Notes: generated by a model not told the origin, from the letters alone. DNA of 64,000 nucleotides from Balanoglossus misakiensis (GCA_040954595.2 CM082596.2:6386001-6450000), one strand, 5' to 3'. Counted from the first letter of the stretch, positions 13,201 through 22,820 are shown. Numbers and translations are program-made.

Positions 13201-16200
13201 TGACCGGCAAGTGGTCCGGGGAGGAAGTCACGTGTGAAGGTGAATTTGGCATAACTGGTATTCGCTTATTTCGTGGGTTCACATGACCACTCATTGCAAC
13301 GACGATTCTCTGTAAATGACAATCTTTCTCTGGTTCAATGATGCTTTGAGATGTCTGCCGGGAAACTCGTATTAAAAACACCGGCCAAAACTTCAAAATA
13401 TGTCTTTTTTCTCCTGTCTTTTTCCCCAAGATCCTGACGACTTCGAAGACATCAATGAAGTCATGCCCAGACTTGCCAGACAATTTGACGCTTTGCAACT
13501 TCTGTCGACGTCCACTCACAACATGAGTGACAGTGTACGCGAGCGCGGGCGCCTCCTGGACCTCTCACATCCGGGTGGGCTGGACCTCTACTTCGTGTTC
13601 GATGCCTCGGCCAGTGTCGGGCTCCAGAACTTCAACAGCGGGATTGCTTTTGCGAAGAAGCTTGTTGAGAAGGTAACGTATTACCATAGTCCGGGATATC
13701 CAGACTACCTCCATCCCAAGTTCTTTGCTGAGCCCGAAAAGCAGTCTGGGTAAACGAAACTGGGAGGAATGAACCAGAATGCAACTTCCACAAATAATTT
13801 TGTCCATATTTGTTCACTCTGAGAACCTGTCTTCCGAGGCCATGTCTTGCTCGAGTCATTGTACAGCCTGTATAACTGCTCCCATGTATCGTATACCGTA
13901 GGTTGGTGTGTCCAGTGCGTCTGGCGGTACTCGTGTAGGCGCCGTCATGTACGGAACTGAAGTCAAGGTCAATTTCCATCTATCGGATGACCTGTTTACC
14001 ACGCAGGCGGTTTTGGACGCCCTGGATGAAGTCAATTATGAAGGTGACACACAAATCTATCTATTTTCCCTCAAAGTTTTGACGAGACAAGTTCATGCTT
14101 TTGAAACATCAGAATGAAACAACACTTACTCCGCAGTGAGCCAAATTAGAAGAACTTACAGAAAGTACCTGCCTATAATGAAATCGACGTTTTGTTGTTT
14201 ATCAATCAAAATCACAAGTCGATACCATGGTCACTGTGCTGTGGAAAAAGATTGTCATCACCTATAGCGATATCATTTTTTTCGTAGCCATGGAAAATCG
14301 CCGGGGGACTGCAACGGGCCTAGCATTGAAGGCAATCCGGGAACTAATGATTCCACAAGCTGCGGCATTCCTTAACAGACCGAATGCAAACAAAGCCCTA
14401 TTCCTGATCACTGATGGTAGGTACAGGTTGAACATTATGACGATATGCCAAACCAGAGACTCTGGTTACAAAAATTGTATACAGTCAAGGCCATAAGGCA
14501 GCGGCTGTCCTAACAGAGACAAGATGGCAGCGACCATAGTCTGTGTCGGAGATCAGGAAAAGACAGCAAATCGGGTGAAAAGAAGGGACAAAACTAATCA
14601 AACCCTTGAAATTAAGAATCGAAAACAGCCACTGAAACGGGATGTTTCTCAGAGCTACTACGCCTTGTCAAAGATTATGACAGACATGTTGGTTTGACCT
14701 AAAGCTTGCGCCCACGACCCACACTTGTGATAGAGTGTCCAGGACTTAAAAAACTCCTGGTATCGCATTTCAGGGAGACACAACATCGGCGGAAATCCGG
14801 AAGCAGAGGCCAAGAAACTGGAGGAAGAGTTCAGAGTGGCCATCCACTGCATCGGAGTCGGTCATGACGTCAGCAAGAAGCAGCTCTCAGACATCGCCTC
14901 GTCGCCGCTGAGGGAGCACCTATTCTTCGTGGCGGACTATCGGAGACTGGAGTGGCTTGTCGAGGGAATAACGAATGAAAAGATAGGCTAGTATAGAAGT
15001 ATTATGCAATGCCCTGTTTCTAAGATGTCTAAACGAAATAATGTAAGCATATTATCAATTAGACTGTCTCCCGTTCTAGCTACACTCCGTGCTGCAAGCT
15101 GATTCATTCTGGCCAATATTGGAGAGTTTCACGAGAGTTTCGGTACTTTCGTCCTGTGTTTGTCTACTTTCTTGAGCATATTTTTCAAAATATGCTCAAT
15201 ATATTCAAAATTTGGCGAAAGTGGGAAGAATTTCATTTGCGGCTAATTTATGGCGTTTTACCGCGATTCAGATTATTCGCCTTGTGGGTATGCGGGCGAC
15301 ACCAAGTTGAACACCCGGGGGCGCATCGTCGGTGGCAACCAGGCAGCAGAAGGGGCGTGGCCGTGGCAAGCAGCATTGTTCAAAAAGATACAACAGCAGG
15401 TACGAAATCCTCGCTCTGTGCAATGTCAAATTGATTTATATGAGCTCTAACAGTGGTCGAATACTGGGTAAATTAGCATACTGTTTGGAGTAGGACAAGT
15501 AAATACAGTTGGTACACTGGACAAAAATACTGACAAAATGCTAAATATTACAGCTAATGTCCCTTTAATCGAATATTTTACTACTTCAGACCCAAATCTT
15601 CTGCGGAGGTACTCTGATCAGTCCGGAGTGGATACTGTCAGCGGCGCACTGCTTTCGTAACCCTGGGAACAATCTGGAAGCCGCGGACATTCAAGTCAGA
15701 CTAGGTAATATATGCTAGGGTGTGAAGTATTGATCGTTCGTGGACAATATATGTCCAGTCACTTTTCGATATCCACAAAAAAAAGAATCCACCCCCCCCC
15801 CCTCCCCCGGCTGAAGAAACTGACCAGTCCCTAATCTGTTCTGTCGTGAGATATTCTGTTTCGATTTCCCCCTACAGGCGTAACGAACAGGCTCGAAGAC
15901 AACGAACGAAAGCCCAAAGTTCAGTTCTTCGACGTCGATCGCCTCATCGTCCACCCGGACTTCGAGTACGACGATGCCGCCGACGTCTTGGACAGTGACG
16001 TGGCCCTTCTTCATCTGGCGCGCCCTGCAGTGCTGGGTCCCTTCGTCAGGACCGTGTGTCTACCGGACTCACAGGAGCTCCAGTTAGCAGGTATAGGTGT
16101 TGCTGAGAGCTGGACAGTTTCCCAATTGTGAAGTCCTTTTTGCGATAGGACGACAACACATTCATGGTGATGTACGACGTCAAAATGTGACGTAGTGGTC

Positions 16201-16773
16201 GAGATCAGCACTCAGAGCGTGTAACAGTTTACTGATACGACAAAAGCAGAACCCCCTTGAGCATAAATGGACATGAGCATATATATTGGTATAAATTCAT
16301 CCGATTTTTTTGTCACAGGGTCATCGTTGATAGAGCCAAGCAAATACGCAGTCGTCACCGGTTGGGGACACTCGGCACCCCGCGTGGTCGGCGACCGACG
16401 ACCGGCGGTGTTCGCGGAACACCTGAATCAAGTCCTGTTGCCGATACAGTCGGAGAACACGTGCCGGCGGGGCGTCGGTCTAGCCACCCTGGGCGCCGCG
16501 CACTTCACCCCTCGCATGTTCTGCGCGGGGCTGGGGAGCGCCGACGCCGACGCGGGCGACGCCGACCACAACGGCGCGATCCAAGACGCTTGCCAGGGAG
16601 ACTCGGGCGGGCCAATAGCGCGGGAGTTTCGCGACCCGAAGAGCGGCGCCTACCGGTGGGCGCAGATCGGCATCGTCAGCTGGGGCGTCGGGTGCGCGCA
16701 AGAGGGCCACTACGGCTTTTACACCCATTTGCCCAACATGATGTCTTGGGTGAGAGAGAAAATCGGTGGGTAG
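10244..16773 (+). CDS. CFB: Complement C2/factor B-like serine protease (3 sushi + vWA + trypsin)
   Basis: Twelve coding exons: 10244-10319, 10471-10677, 11016-11195, 13066-13239, 13431-13672, 13902-14043, 14288-14416, 14774-14986, 15272-15399, 15590-15704, 15878-16090, 16319-16773. Phases join throughout to give 757 aa, close to the vertebrate factor B/C2 length. Residues 1-25 form a signal peptide. Three sushi domains (about 27-94, 95-154, 155-212) each have four Cys and one exon. The vWA domain (~263-454) carries the MIDAS motif DxSxS (D270, S272, S274) and the LFLITDG strand. The trypsin domain has H517 (AAHC), D576 (SDVALL), S702 (GDSGGP) and specificity-pocket D696. Factor B is known to pair with C3b to form the alternative-pathway convertase, so secretion and C3-like partner binding are inferred. 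A basic RERGRLLD stretch (to R253) just before the vWA domain sits where factor D cuts factor B. Unlike vertebrate factor B/C2, the protease begins with a canonical RGR-IVGG activation site (I473). The intron after exon 8 needs a GC donor. The start is the ATG right after an acceptor, so a 5' UTR exon is expected. Confidence 0.9.
11305..11472. mobile_element. 168-bp foldback (MITE-like) element in factor B-like intron 3
   Basis: The left arm (11305 to about 11376) and right arm (about 11395-11472) are near-perfect inverted complements over more than 70 bp, with a short loop near 11377-11394. Shared segments include AATAACACATGT at the tips, GGCAATATCATGATC in the stem and TGACCATAATATT next to the loop. 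There is no coding capacity. I could not define a target-site duplication securely in the AT-rich flanks. Confidence 0.8.
11987..12097. mobile_element. Short terminal-inverted-repeat element (MITE-like)
   Basis: About 110 bp bounded by 23-bp imperfect inverted repeats: TTAAAGCCCCGTGAGCTGC at the left and its complement GCAGCTCATGGGGCTTTAA at the right. The interior is AT-rich and non-coding. A related terminus occurs at 59526-59556, so this is a dispersed family. The outermost TTAA on both sides may be part of the element or of a TTAA-type target duplication. Confidence 0.7.
13719..13762. repeat. Diverged relative of the 8526 foldback (half copy)
   Basis: The segment CTGAGCCCG...AGTCTGGGTAAACGAAACT resembles the loop plus right arm of the foldback at 8526-8581 (CTCAGCCCG...AGTCTGGGTAACCGAGACT). 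The left arm is poorly preserved. It lies about 46 bp after the donor site of factor B-like exon 5. The similarity was judged by eye. Confidence 0.45.
14472..14580 (+). repeat. Interspersed repeat, copy A (factor B-like intron 7)
   Basis: About 110 bp that aligns by eye with 25391-25500. Shared blocks include TTGTATACAG, CTGTCCTAACA/CTGCCCTAACA, AAGATGGC, ACCATAGTCTGTG and GGAAAAGACAGCAAA. Both copies lie in introns, and the two host genes are on opposite strands, so the repeat is in opposite orientation relative to transcription. There is no coding capacity. It may be a SINE or MITE fragment; its ends are not defined. Confidence 0.7.
14987..14988 (+). other. Non-canonical GC splice donor
   Basis: The exon ending at 14986 (ATAG|GCTAGT) must join in phase 1 to the exon starting at 15272. 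The reading frame hits a TAG four bases into the intron and no GT donor upstream of that stop preserves frame. A GC-AG intron with an AG|GC context is the simplest solution. Confidence 0.65.
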
Positions 16774-16785
16774 CATATATGCTTG

Positions 16786-16791
16786 AATAAA
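16786..16791 (+). terminator. Polyadenylation signal of the factor B-like gene
   Basis: AATAAA begins 13 nt after the stop codon, and a second AATAAA lies at 16858-16863. The first is very close to the stop, so the second may be the main signal. Confidence 0.6.
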
Positions 16792-16863
16792 CGTAAAAAT
16801 GTATTAAGGGTCGATGAATACAAATATACACAGTGTTATGCTCTCATCCCCGACCTGAATAAA

Positions 16864-17440
16864 GCTCTTACATCATTCAGTTTAACAGCTGCTGTATTGA
16901 ACTTTATCATTTATAGTTTTCTATAATTTGTAAAATATTTTCCATAATATTAACAGCATATTATGCTTTTATAATTTGAAATGCACTCACGTATTATTGC
17001 ATATTACGTTGGCAACTAAATACAACTCTGTAATTCTTTTGCCACCGGTGATGTGTAAATGAGATGAAATAGTCCCAGCTGGAACGTGTTGAAATAAAAA
17101 CTTGTACGTGTACAGTACAGAACAGTACATTACAGTACAGAACATGATGTTAATGTTCTCTGTTCCCCCCCCCCCCCCCCCCACAAGAATCCCAGACTAC
17201 AAATCCGAGCAAATTGGAAACGTATACACATAACGTTTGATATGGAAAATCATAATGCAATTTAACGGGCTTTTGTTTCATGAATATATGCATGGGTATG
17301 CCCTATGCTGCTTTCGAAGTAGAAATCTCAGAGGTAACGGGATTATTGACATTTGCTCTCGAGTTCCTACCTGATCAGGCCATGTGACTAGAAAAAAAGA
17401 GGGTAAATGTCTGGTCTGGGTGAACTTGTAAGTAAATAAA
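16864..17440. other. Tail-to-tail intergenic spacer with C homopolymer
   Basis: This separates the 3' ends of the factor B-like gene (+) and the macro-domain gene (-). It holds AT-rich sequence, a short CAGTACAGAACAGTACA direct repeat near 17112-17140 and a run of about 18 C at 17165-17182. No gene was seen. Confidence 0.6.
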
Positions 17441-18635
17441 TCAATATTCGGGATCTTCATCCGGCTCCTCGCTCTCCTGTATCCCGCTACTACCCTCGAC
17501 TTCGAAGGCTTTTTGAAAGATCACCATGGTATCCCAGTCGAGGCCGACGAACCGGATGTCACGCAGGGAGTCCTGGGAAGTCTGGTTGTCGATGAAGTCG
17601 TTCACCGCGTCGCGCATCGTCCCCGCGCACACCTTGGCTGGTATCCCACAAATACCTGCAGTGCAAGAATGAGAATAGCGCCCTCGTTAGAGACTATATG
17701 GCGTGCACGTGGTACAAGAGATCGATAGGTCACCAATGTTCTCAACACCTGCCAATTACCATGTTCACACCGAACAAAAGACTTGAGTGGCATTTCAAAC
17801 ACACGTGTAGCAGACAGTACAAATAACATGTATTCATGTCTAAACTTGTCAGCATTGCGCATATGTGTGTACAGTCAGCAATTTGATATCCCAATTTGAT
17901 TTCCCAATTTTTAAGAGAGAATACTCTGAAGTTGTTTTAGCAAAATAGGAGTGAAAGGCTTTGGCTTCGAGGGGCATACATCGTTGACAAACAGACAGGA
18001 CACAGACCAAGAAACTTAGTAGTAAAATGAACAGTGAGAATATCCAGAAATGAAAACCAGAAGAACGGCTATAATGTACATGTACATACATTCAAGCTCT
18101 CAAAAGCCAGATGACAGCACAGATAAGAGTTACAGCTACATGTACACTATATCCTTCTGACATATTTTGGGGGCGTGATGCACGCCGGAAACATACCTGT
18201 TCCGAGGGCGGGGATCGCCAGGGATGTCGAGTTAGTTTCGTTACTCGCCGCCTTCAGTAGGTTGCCGCAGCACTGGAACAATTGGTCGGTGACGTCGTCT
18301 CCAGAGTCGGCCCTCCAGAGCGGGCACACCACGTGCAGCACGCGGCGACATGGCAGGTTGCCCGCGCCGGTGCACACGACTTCCGTGACGTCCAGCGGGC
18401 CCCGCTCCTGGACGATTTCGTCGCTCTCGCCCTGAATGCTGTCGCCGCCGGCACGCGCTATGGCTCCCGCAACGCCGTCTTCGTGCAGCAGCTCGCCGTT
18501 GGCCGAGCTGGCGATGGCGTCCACCGCCTCCAGCGTGATGTCGCCGCATCGAACGCTGACCGTCGTTTCGTTCGGAGCCGTGTTCGTGTAGAGCACCAGG
18601 GCAAAACCGTCGTCATGTGCAGCGCCCCCAGCCAT
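17441..18635 (-). CDS. Single macro-domain protein
   Basis: Two coding exons, 18197-18635 and 17441-17655, joined in phase 1 across a GT-AG intron, give 217 aa. The macro fold is shown by the GDIT strand followed by EAVDAIASSAN, a glycine-rich HEDGVAGAIARAGG loop, VLHVVCP, and LAIPALGTG continuing across the splice into ICGIPA. The C-terminal IRFVGLDWDTMVIFQKAF is the usual final strand and helix. Macro domains bind or hydrolyse ADP-ribose; this one resembles the PARP14/MacroD group, but which activity it has cannot be read from sequence. It is probably cytosolic or nuclear, with no signal peptide or TM segment. The tail is acidic (EESEEPDEDPE-like). I chose the first ATG (18635); just upstream a pyrimidine-rich CAG acceptor (exon from about 18660) implies a 5' UTR exon, possibly ending at the donor near 19076. 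It could instead be a fragment of a longer PARP-like gene, but no catalytic domain is nearby. Confidence 0.85.
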
Positions 18636-18660
18636 GACTTGGGACTGAGACTCTGCTCTG

Positions 18661-19408
18661 TCGGCATAAGGGCAGGTTAGATCAACAGAGGGCAAGCCGC
18701 TTTTCAGCTTAGTACGAAGTTATTAGAGTCTCAAAGTCTGTAAATAATCTGTTAGTAAGCTCGATAGGCGATGACACCACACGAAATGTATCATTCATGT
18801 CTTCTCGACATATCATACAAATATTGGTGTATATACAGTGCCGCACAGTACAGCACAGAACAGCATATCGCAACACAACACTATTAAAACACAGCACATC
18901 ACCAGGCGTACAGAAGCGCAGTGACCATGGTGAACCCGGACGTTGCACATTGCAAAATATCTGCGTGGGCCAGGTAGCGGCCTTAATTTGGCTGTATTTA
19001 ATATCTTTCAAATAAGACCTAAATCACACCAAACTTTCTAAAGACATTTCTTGATCGAAAATTGAAACAACATACCTCTTGAAAGCTTCTTTCACTTCTG
19101 TGGAGGAAAACACGACAAAACAACAACGCGAGACACAATGTACATCAGCTGATTATCGACGGTGGACTTTGCTTATTTACACGCACGCGCAGTGCCGCGG
19201 TACAGAAACGAAACGTGTCTTTTTAAAAAAGCACACACGCTCAAAAAACACGCGTGCGAAACGAAAGATATGAGATTAATGCTGGGAAAAGATGGGGCGA
19301 AGACCGGCACAGAATAAATTTCCAGGAAAAGCTGTCGTGACATGGAAAAGTTATATCTTAAGGGCAGCAGACGGGATAAAGTTAACAGAATGGCAAATTT
19401 TTATACTC
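18661..19408. other. 5' flank/intron of the macro-domain gene
   Basis: No coding exon was recognised. A good minus-strand donor (AAGAG|GTATG, last exon base about 19076) could close a 5' UTR exon of the macro gene. The shared promoter region with the + strand transporter lies further right. Confidence 0.35.
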
Positions 19409-19495
19409 AAAACAAAACAAAACAAAACAAAACAAAACAAAACAAAACAAAACAAAACAAAACAAAACAAAACAAAACAAAACAAAACAAAACAA
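19409..19495. repeat. (AAAAC)n pentanucleotide microsatellite
   Basis: About 17 uninterrupted AAAAC units. The stop-free frame through it encodes only Lys-Gln-Asn repeats and is not a gene. Confidence 0.97.
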
Positions 19496-19954
19496 AGCGA
19501 ATGTTTGATGACTTTACGACATTCCCGTTTTCACTAAAAAGGCAGACAAGCAGTAATTTTGAAGAAAAGGGCGTTTTTTTCTATTTGTTGGACGTGTGTA
19601 ATTTCTGTCTGACCAGCAGCGCCGGTTAACTGACTCGGTTGACCCATATCCAAATCTGCCAACAAGATGACCACCGGGACCTATACGTTACCAAAACTCT
19701 ACAATATTATTCTTAGAAATCCAAAATTATTATTATTAGAGAAACCAACATTATTATTCATAGAAATCCAAAATTATCACTTTCATCATAACATAACTCA
19801 TGAAGGTACGATTTTACCTCAACACTCAATACAATTAGTACGCAAACGATGTTGATGACGCAAATACCTATAGGAGTATATATATATATATATATAGGAA
19901 ATTGAAACTAAGTTATTTTCAACTAAGTTATTTCGCGCATTAGTCCAGTGAATA
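19496..19954. promoter_or_regulatory. Upstream region of first SLC35G-like gene with (TA)n tract
   Basis: AT-rich spacer containing a short direct repeat (AGAAATCCAAAATTAT near 19718 and 19760) and a (TA)n run at about 19878-19897, 57 bp before the ATG. The run could act as a TATA-like element or be only a microsatellite; no other promoter motif was distinguished. Confidence 0.35.
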
Positions 19955-21175
19955 ATGGCAGTGGTTAGCAACCGCCCCGTTTGCTTCGGCCATTTCCTAA
20001 CGCTAAAACCGCAGCCTCTGAACAGAGACGAATTACTGACACATACTGACGAAAGTGAAACCGTCTACAGTTGGGACGCAACTTTACCGGCGCAGAAAAG
20101 TCTCCTGGCGATCAAACCACAGCCCCTGGGAGCAGACGAGTTGCCGACACATACTGGCGCAAACGAAAACGCCTACAGTTGGGACGAATCATCACCACTG
20201 CAACAAAACCGTATCGGTGATGGAAGGTGTGCAGAGGAAGACCTTGCTAAAGACGGCGAGTCGTCCACGTGTTTCAAGACTGCGGCAGGATTGGTGCTTG
20301 CGTTTATATGCGGGTGTGCTCACGCCGGAATCTCCGCACTTGTCGTTTTAGCCCAACAGAACGCGTCGGTCCTACATTTGCAGATGATTTTCTTGAGTGA
20401 CGTGTTCGCCGTCGTGGTCTTGCTGATTTTTGTCGTCTGCCAGCGCATAGACATCAGACTGGGATGCTGGAGAGACCGAATGGCGGCAGCGGCGACCGGC
20501 CCCCTCTCCACCGCCATATCGGCGGGTCTTTTCGCAGCCTATTCCATGGCGCCGCTCGGGAACGTCATGAGCACATACGGGGGGCTGACCCCGATCGGTG
20601 CTTCTATACTGGCGTGTGTTTGCCTCAAGGAGTCGTGCAAATTGGGCGAAATCCTATCGGTCGTTCTGAGTGTTGCCGGCACCGTGCTGGTGACCCAGCC
20701 GGGGTTTTTAACGCGGGACGACTCTGCACAGCCAGCCACCGATATTGCAGCCTACCTACTCGCGGGTCTTGCCGTCGTCGGACAAGCTTTCACATTCCTG
20801 ATTTTACGCTATGTGAAGGACAGGATCCACACGTGTGCAGTTATGCTTTGCACACACTCAATTTCCGCTATTCTAAGCAGCATCCTTCTGTTGATGGACG
20901 GCCCTTTAACGTGGTCTTTTGACCGCCGAACGTGGATTACCTTACTGGGACTAGCCGTGGTTCGGTTAACTGCTAAACTCTCGAACACCCAAAGTCTGAA
21001 ATTCGTATCCGCTGCAACATGTGCTCTGGTGTTAAATATTGAAATTGTACTAGGTTTTGTGTTCGACGTTTTTTTGTTTGGAAGGGAAGTCACCGTACTG
21101 CCGTACGTCGGGTCTGCGTTGATTATAGCTGGGTCCGCCATCGTTGTTATTTTTCCTTACGTGAATAGGAAATGA
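19955..21175 (+). CDS. SLC35G1-like EamA/DMT-family transporter, copy 1
   Basis: A single-exon gene of 406 aa with an ATG start and no splice signals needed. After a ~105-residue hydrophilic N-terminus come ten hydrophobic segments in the two-times-five EamA pattern. The first half contains AAYSMAPLGNVMSTYGG and ILACVCLKESCKLGEIL, the second half ends in YVGSALIIAGSAIVVIFPY. These match the SLC35G branch of drug/metabolite transporters (multi-pass; substrate not established for this branch). The N-terminal tail holds two copies of a ~36-residue unit, each with KPQPL, then D-E-L, then THT and YSWD. It is followed 376 bp later by a close paralog in the same orientation. AATAAA lies at 21270-21275. 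The lack of introns in both copies fits descent from a retroposed ancestor, or simply the usual gene structure of this family. Confidence 0.85.
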   Translation: MAVVSNRPVCFGHFLTLKPQPLNRDELLTHTDESETVYSWDATLPAQKSLLAIKPQPLGADELPTHTGANENAYSWDESSPLQQNRIGDGRCAEEDLAKDGESSTCFKTAAGLVLAFICGCAHAGISALVVLAQQNASVLHLQMIFLSDVFAVVVLLIFVVCQRIDIRLGCWRDRMAAAATGPLSTAISAGLFAAYSMAPLGNVMSTYGGLTPIGASILACVCLKESCKLGEILSVVLSVAGTVLVTQPGFLTRDDSAQPATDIAAYLLAGLAVVGQAFTFLILRYVKDRIHTCAVMLCTHSISAILSSILLLMDGPLTWSFDRRTWITLLGLAVVRLTAKLSNTQSLKFVSAATCALVLNIEIVLGFVFDVFLFGREVTVLPYVGSALIIAGSAIVVIFPYVNRK

Positions 21176-21269
21176 CATTCACTAGAAGTACTGGAAAGAA
21201 TGAGCGAATTTACTGGATTTAAATCAGACAAAGTTACTTTGTTTTGGTATTTTATACAGGCCTAGTCAC

Positions 21270-21275
21270 AATAAA
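21270..21275 (+). terminator. Polyadenylation signal of transporter copy 1
   Basis: AATAAA begins 95 nt after the stop codon, in CACAATAAAGAAA context. Confidence 0.65.
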
Positions 21276-21297
21276 GAAAAAAAAATATTTTTTTGTT

Positions 21298-21341
21298 GAT
21301 GGATGGATGGATGGATGGACAGACAGACAGACAGACAGACA
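21298..21341. repeat. (GGAT)n(GACA)n microsatellite
   Basis: About five GGAT units run directly into about six GACA units, between the two transporter genes. Confidence 0.95.
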
Positions 21342-21551
21342 TACGGACAATCTATACCTATCTGATAAAGCTCCTGGTCGCTGACAGCGGAGCTAAACGT
21401 ATATTCATGGTAAGTGGATAGAAGGAATACAATGTGTATGCAAATCATATATATGAGGCAAGCACCTATACATATACCAAATTGGAGCTAATTTTAGTTA
21501 TTTAATTCGAAGCGATTGTTGAACGTGCATTTTTTTTCTCTCAAGAGAACA

Positions 21552-22820
21552 ATGGCGGCGGCTACCTATCCCCGTCTTTGCCGCGACCATTTCCTAACGA
21601 TAAAACCACAGCCTCTGAACAGAGATGCGTCCACCGACGAAAATGAAGGCGTCCATAGTTCCCTCCATAGTTGGGACGCAGCATTACCAGCTCAACAGAG
21701 TCTTCTAATGATAAAACCACAGCTTCTTAACAGAGACGTGATACTGGCACAAACTGCTGGGACGAATCATTGCCACCACCACCACCACTACAACAACGAC
21801 AACGACTTTATCAATGACGGATGGAGTACAGAGTCCGAGACGGAGGACCTCCTTGCTGACAGTGCGAAGGATGACGAGTCGTCTTCACGCCTGAAGACGG
21901 CGGCAGGGTTATTATTAGCATTTATATGCGGGTGTTCTTTTGCAGGAACCTCTGCACTAATCGTCGTCGTATCCCGACTCGCACCGGTCGCAACGTTCCA
22001 GATGGTTTTTCTGACCGATTCGATCGCCACCGCGGTGATGCTGGCTTGCGTCGCTTGCCAGCGCATTGACATCAGACTGGAAGGCTGGAAGGACCGGGCA
22101 AAATCGACGGCAGTCGGCCTCCTCTACGCGGTCACGTCGGTGAGTCTCTTCAAGATCTACCCCATGGCGCCGCTTGGAAACATCAACTCCATCTACGGTG
22201 GGTCGATCCCGATCCTCGCGTCCGTCCTGGCGTGTATTTGCCTCAAGGAATCGTGCAGATTTGGCGAAATCATATCGATCATTCTGAGTGCCGTTGGGAC
22301 AGTGCTGGTGACCCAGCCCGCGATTTTAGTACAGGACAGATCTACACAGACAACCGGCGATGAACTGACAGCGTACATACTCGCGGGTCTAGTCGCCCTC
22401 GCTGCATCCTTCATATTCCTGATTATGCGTGATGCAAAAGATAGAATACACCCATACGCTATAATGTTACACACCCACGTCATTTCGGGCGCTCTGAACG
22501 GAATGCTGTCGTTAATTGACGCTCCTTTAAGTTGGAATTTCGACCTCCGAACTTGGCTGACCTTACTTGGACTAGGCGTGGTTCGGTTATTTTCTAGATT
22601 GACGCGCACCCAAAGTCTGAAATTAGTGCCCGTTGCAAGCTCTTCTCTGTTTTCAACTTCAGAGATTGTACTAGGCTTTGTGTTCGACGTTTGTTTGTTT
22701 GGGAGGGAAGTCACCGTAATGTCATACGTCGGGTCTGGGCTGATTATAGCTGGGTCCGCCGTCGTTGTTATTTTTCCTTACGTGATTAGGGCCCGTGATG
22801 GTAACGAGAAAATGCATTAA
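21552..22820 (+). CDS. SLC35G1-like EamA/DMT-family transporter, copy 2
   Basis: Single exon, 422 aa from the first ATG (21552); upstream in-frame codons contain no ATG. It is clearly paralogous to the gene at 19955: the same tail motifs (KPQPLNRD and SWDAALPAQQSLL), the same ten-segment EamA core with YPMAPLGN and ILACICLKESC, and a nearly identical end (GSGLIIAGSAVVVIFPY). The first KPQ unit is intact. The second (KPQLLNRD) is interrupted by a His-rich HCHHHHHY run and Asn-Asp residues encoded by CAC/AAC trinucleotides. A polar RARDGNEKMH-type C-terminal extension is present here and absent in copy 1. Head-to-tail arrangement and shared upstream words (AGTTATTT) indicate tandem duplication. 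Function is as for copy 1: a multi-pass membrane transporter of unknown substrate. Confidence 0.85.
   Translation: MAAATYPRLCRDHFLTIKPQPLNRDASTDENEGVHSSLHSWDAALPAQQSLLMIKPQLLNRDVILAQTAGTNHCHHHHHYNNDNDFINDGWSTESETEDLLADSAKDDESSSRLKTAAGLLLAFICGCSFAGTSALIVVVSRLAPVATFQMVFLTDSIATAVMLACVACQRIDIRLEGWKDRAKSTAVGLLYAVTSVSLFKIYPMAPLGNINSIYGGSIPILASVLACICLKESCRFGEIISIILSAVGTVLVTQPAILVQDRSTQTTGDELTAYILAGLVALAASFIFLIMRDAKDRIHPYAIMLHTHVISGALNGMLSLIDAPLSWNFDLRTWLTLLGLGVVRLFSRLTRTQSLKLVPVASSSLFSTSEIVLGFVFDVCLFGREVTVMSYVGSGLIIAGSAVVVIFPYVIRARDGNEKMH

Noticed and set aside
18458-18667. Arg-rich open frames on either strand over the macro-domain exon
   Set aside because: They are shadows of the GC-rich macro exon in other frames.
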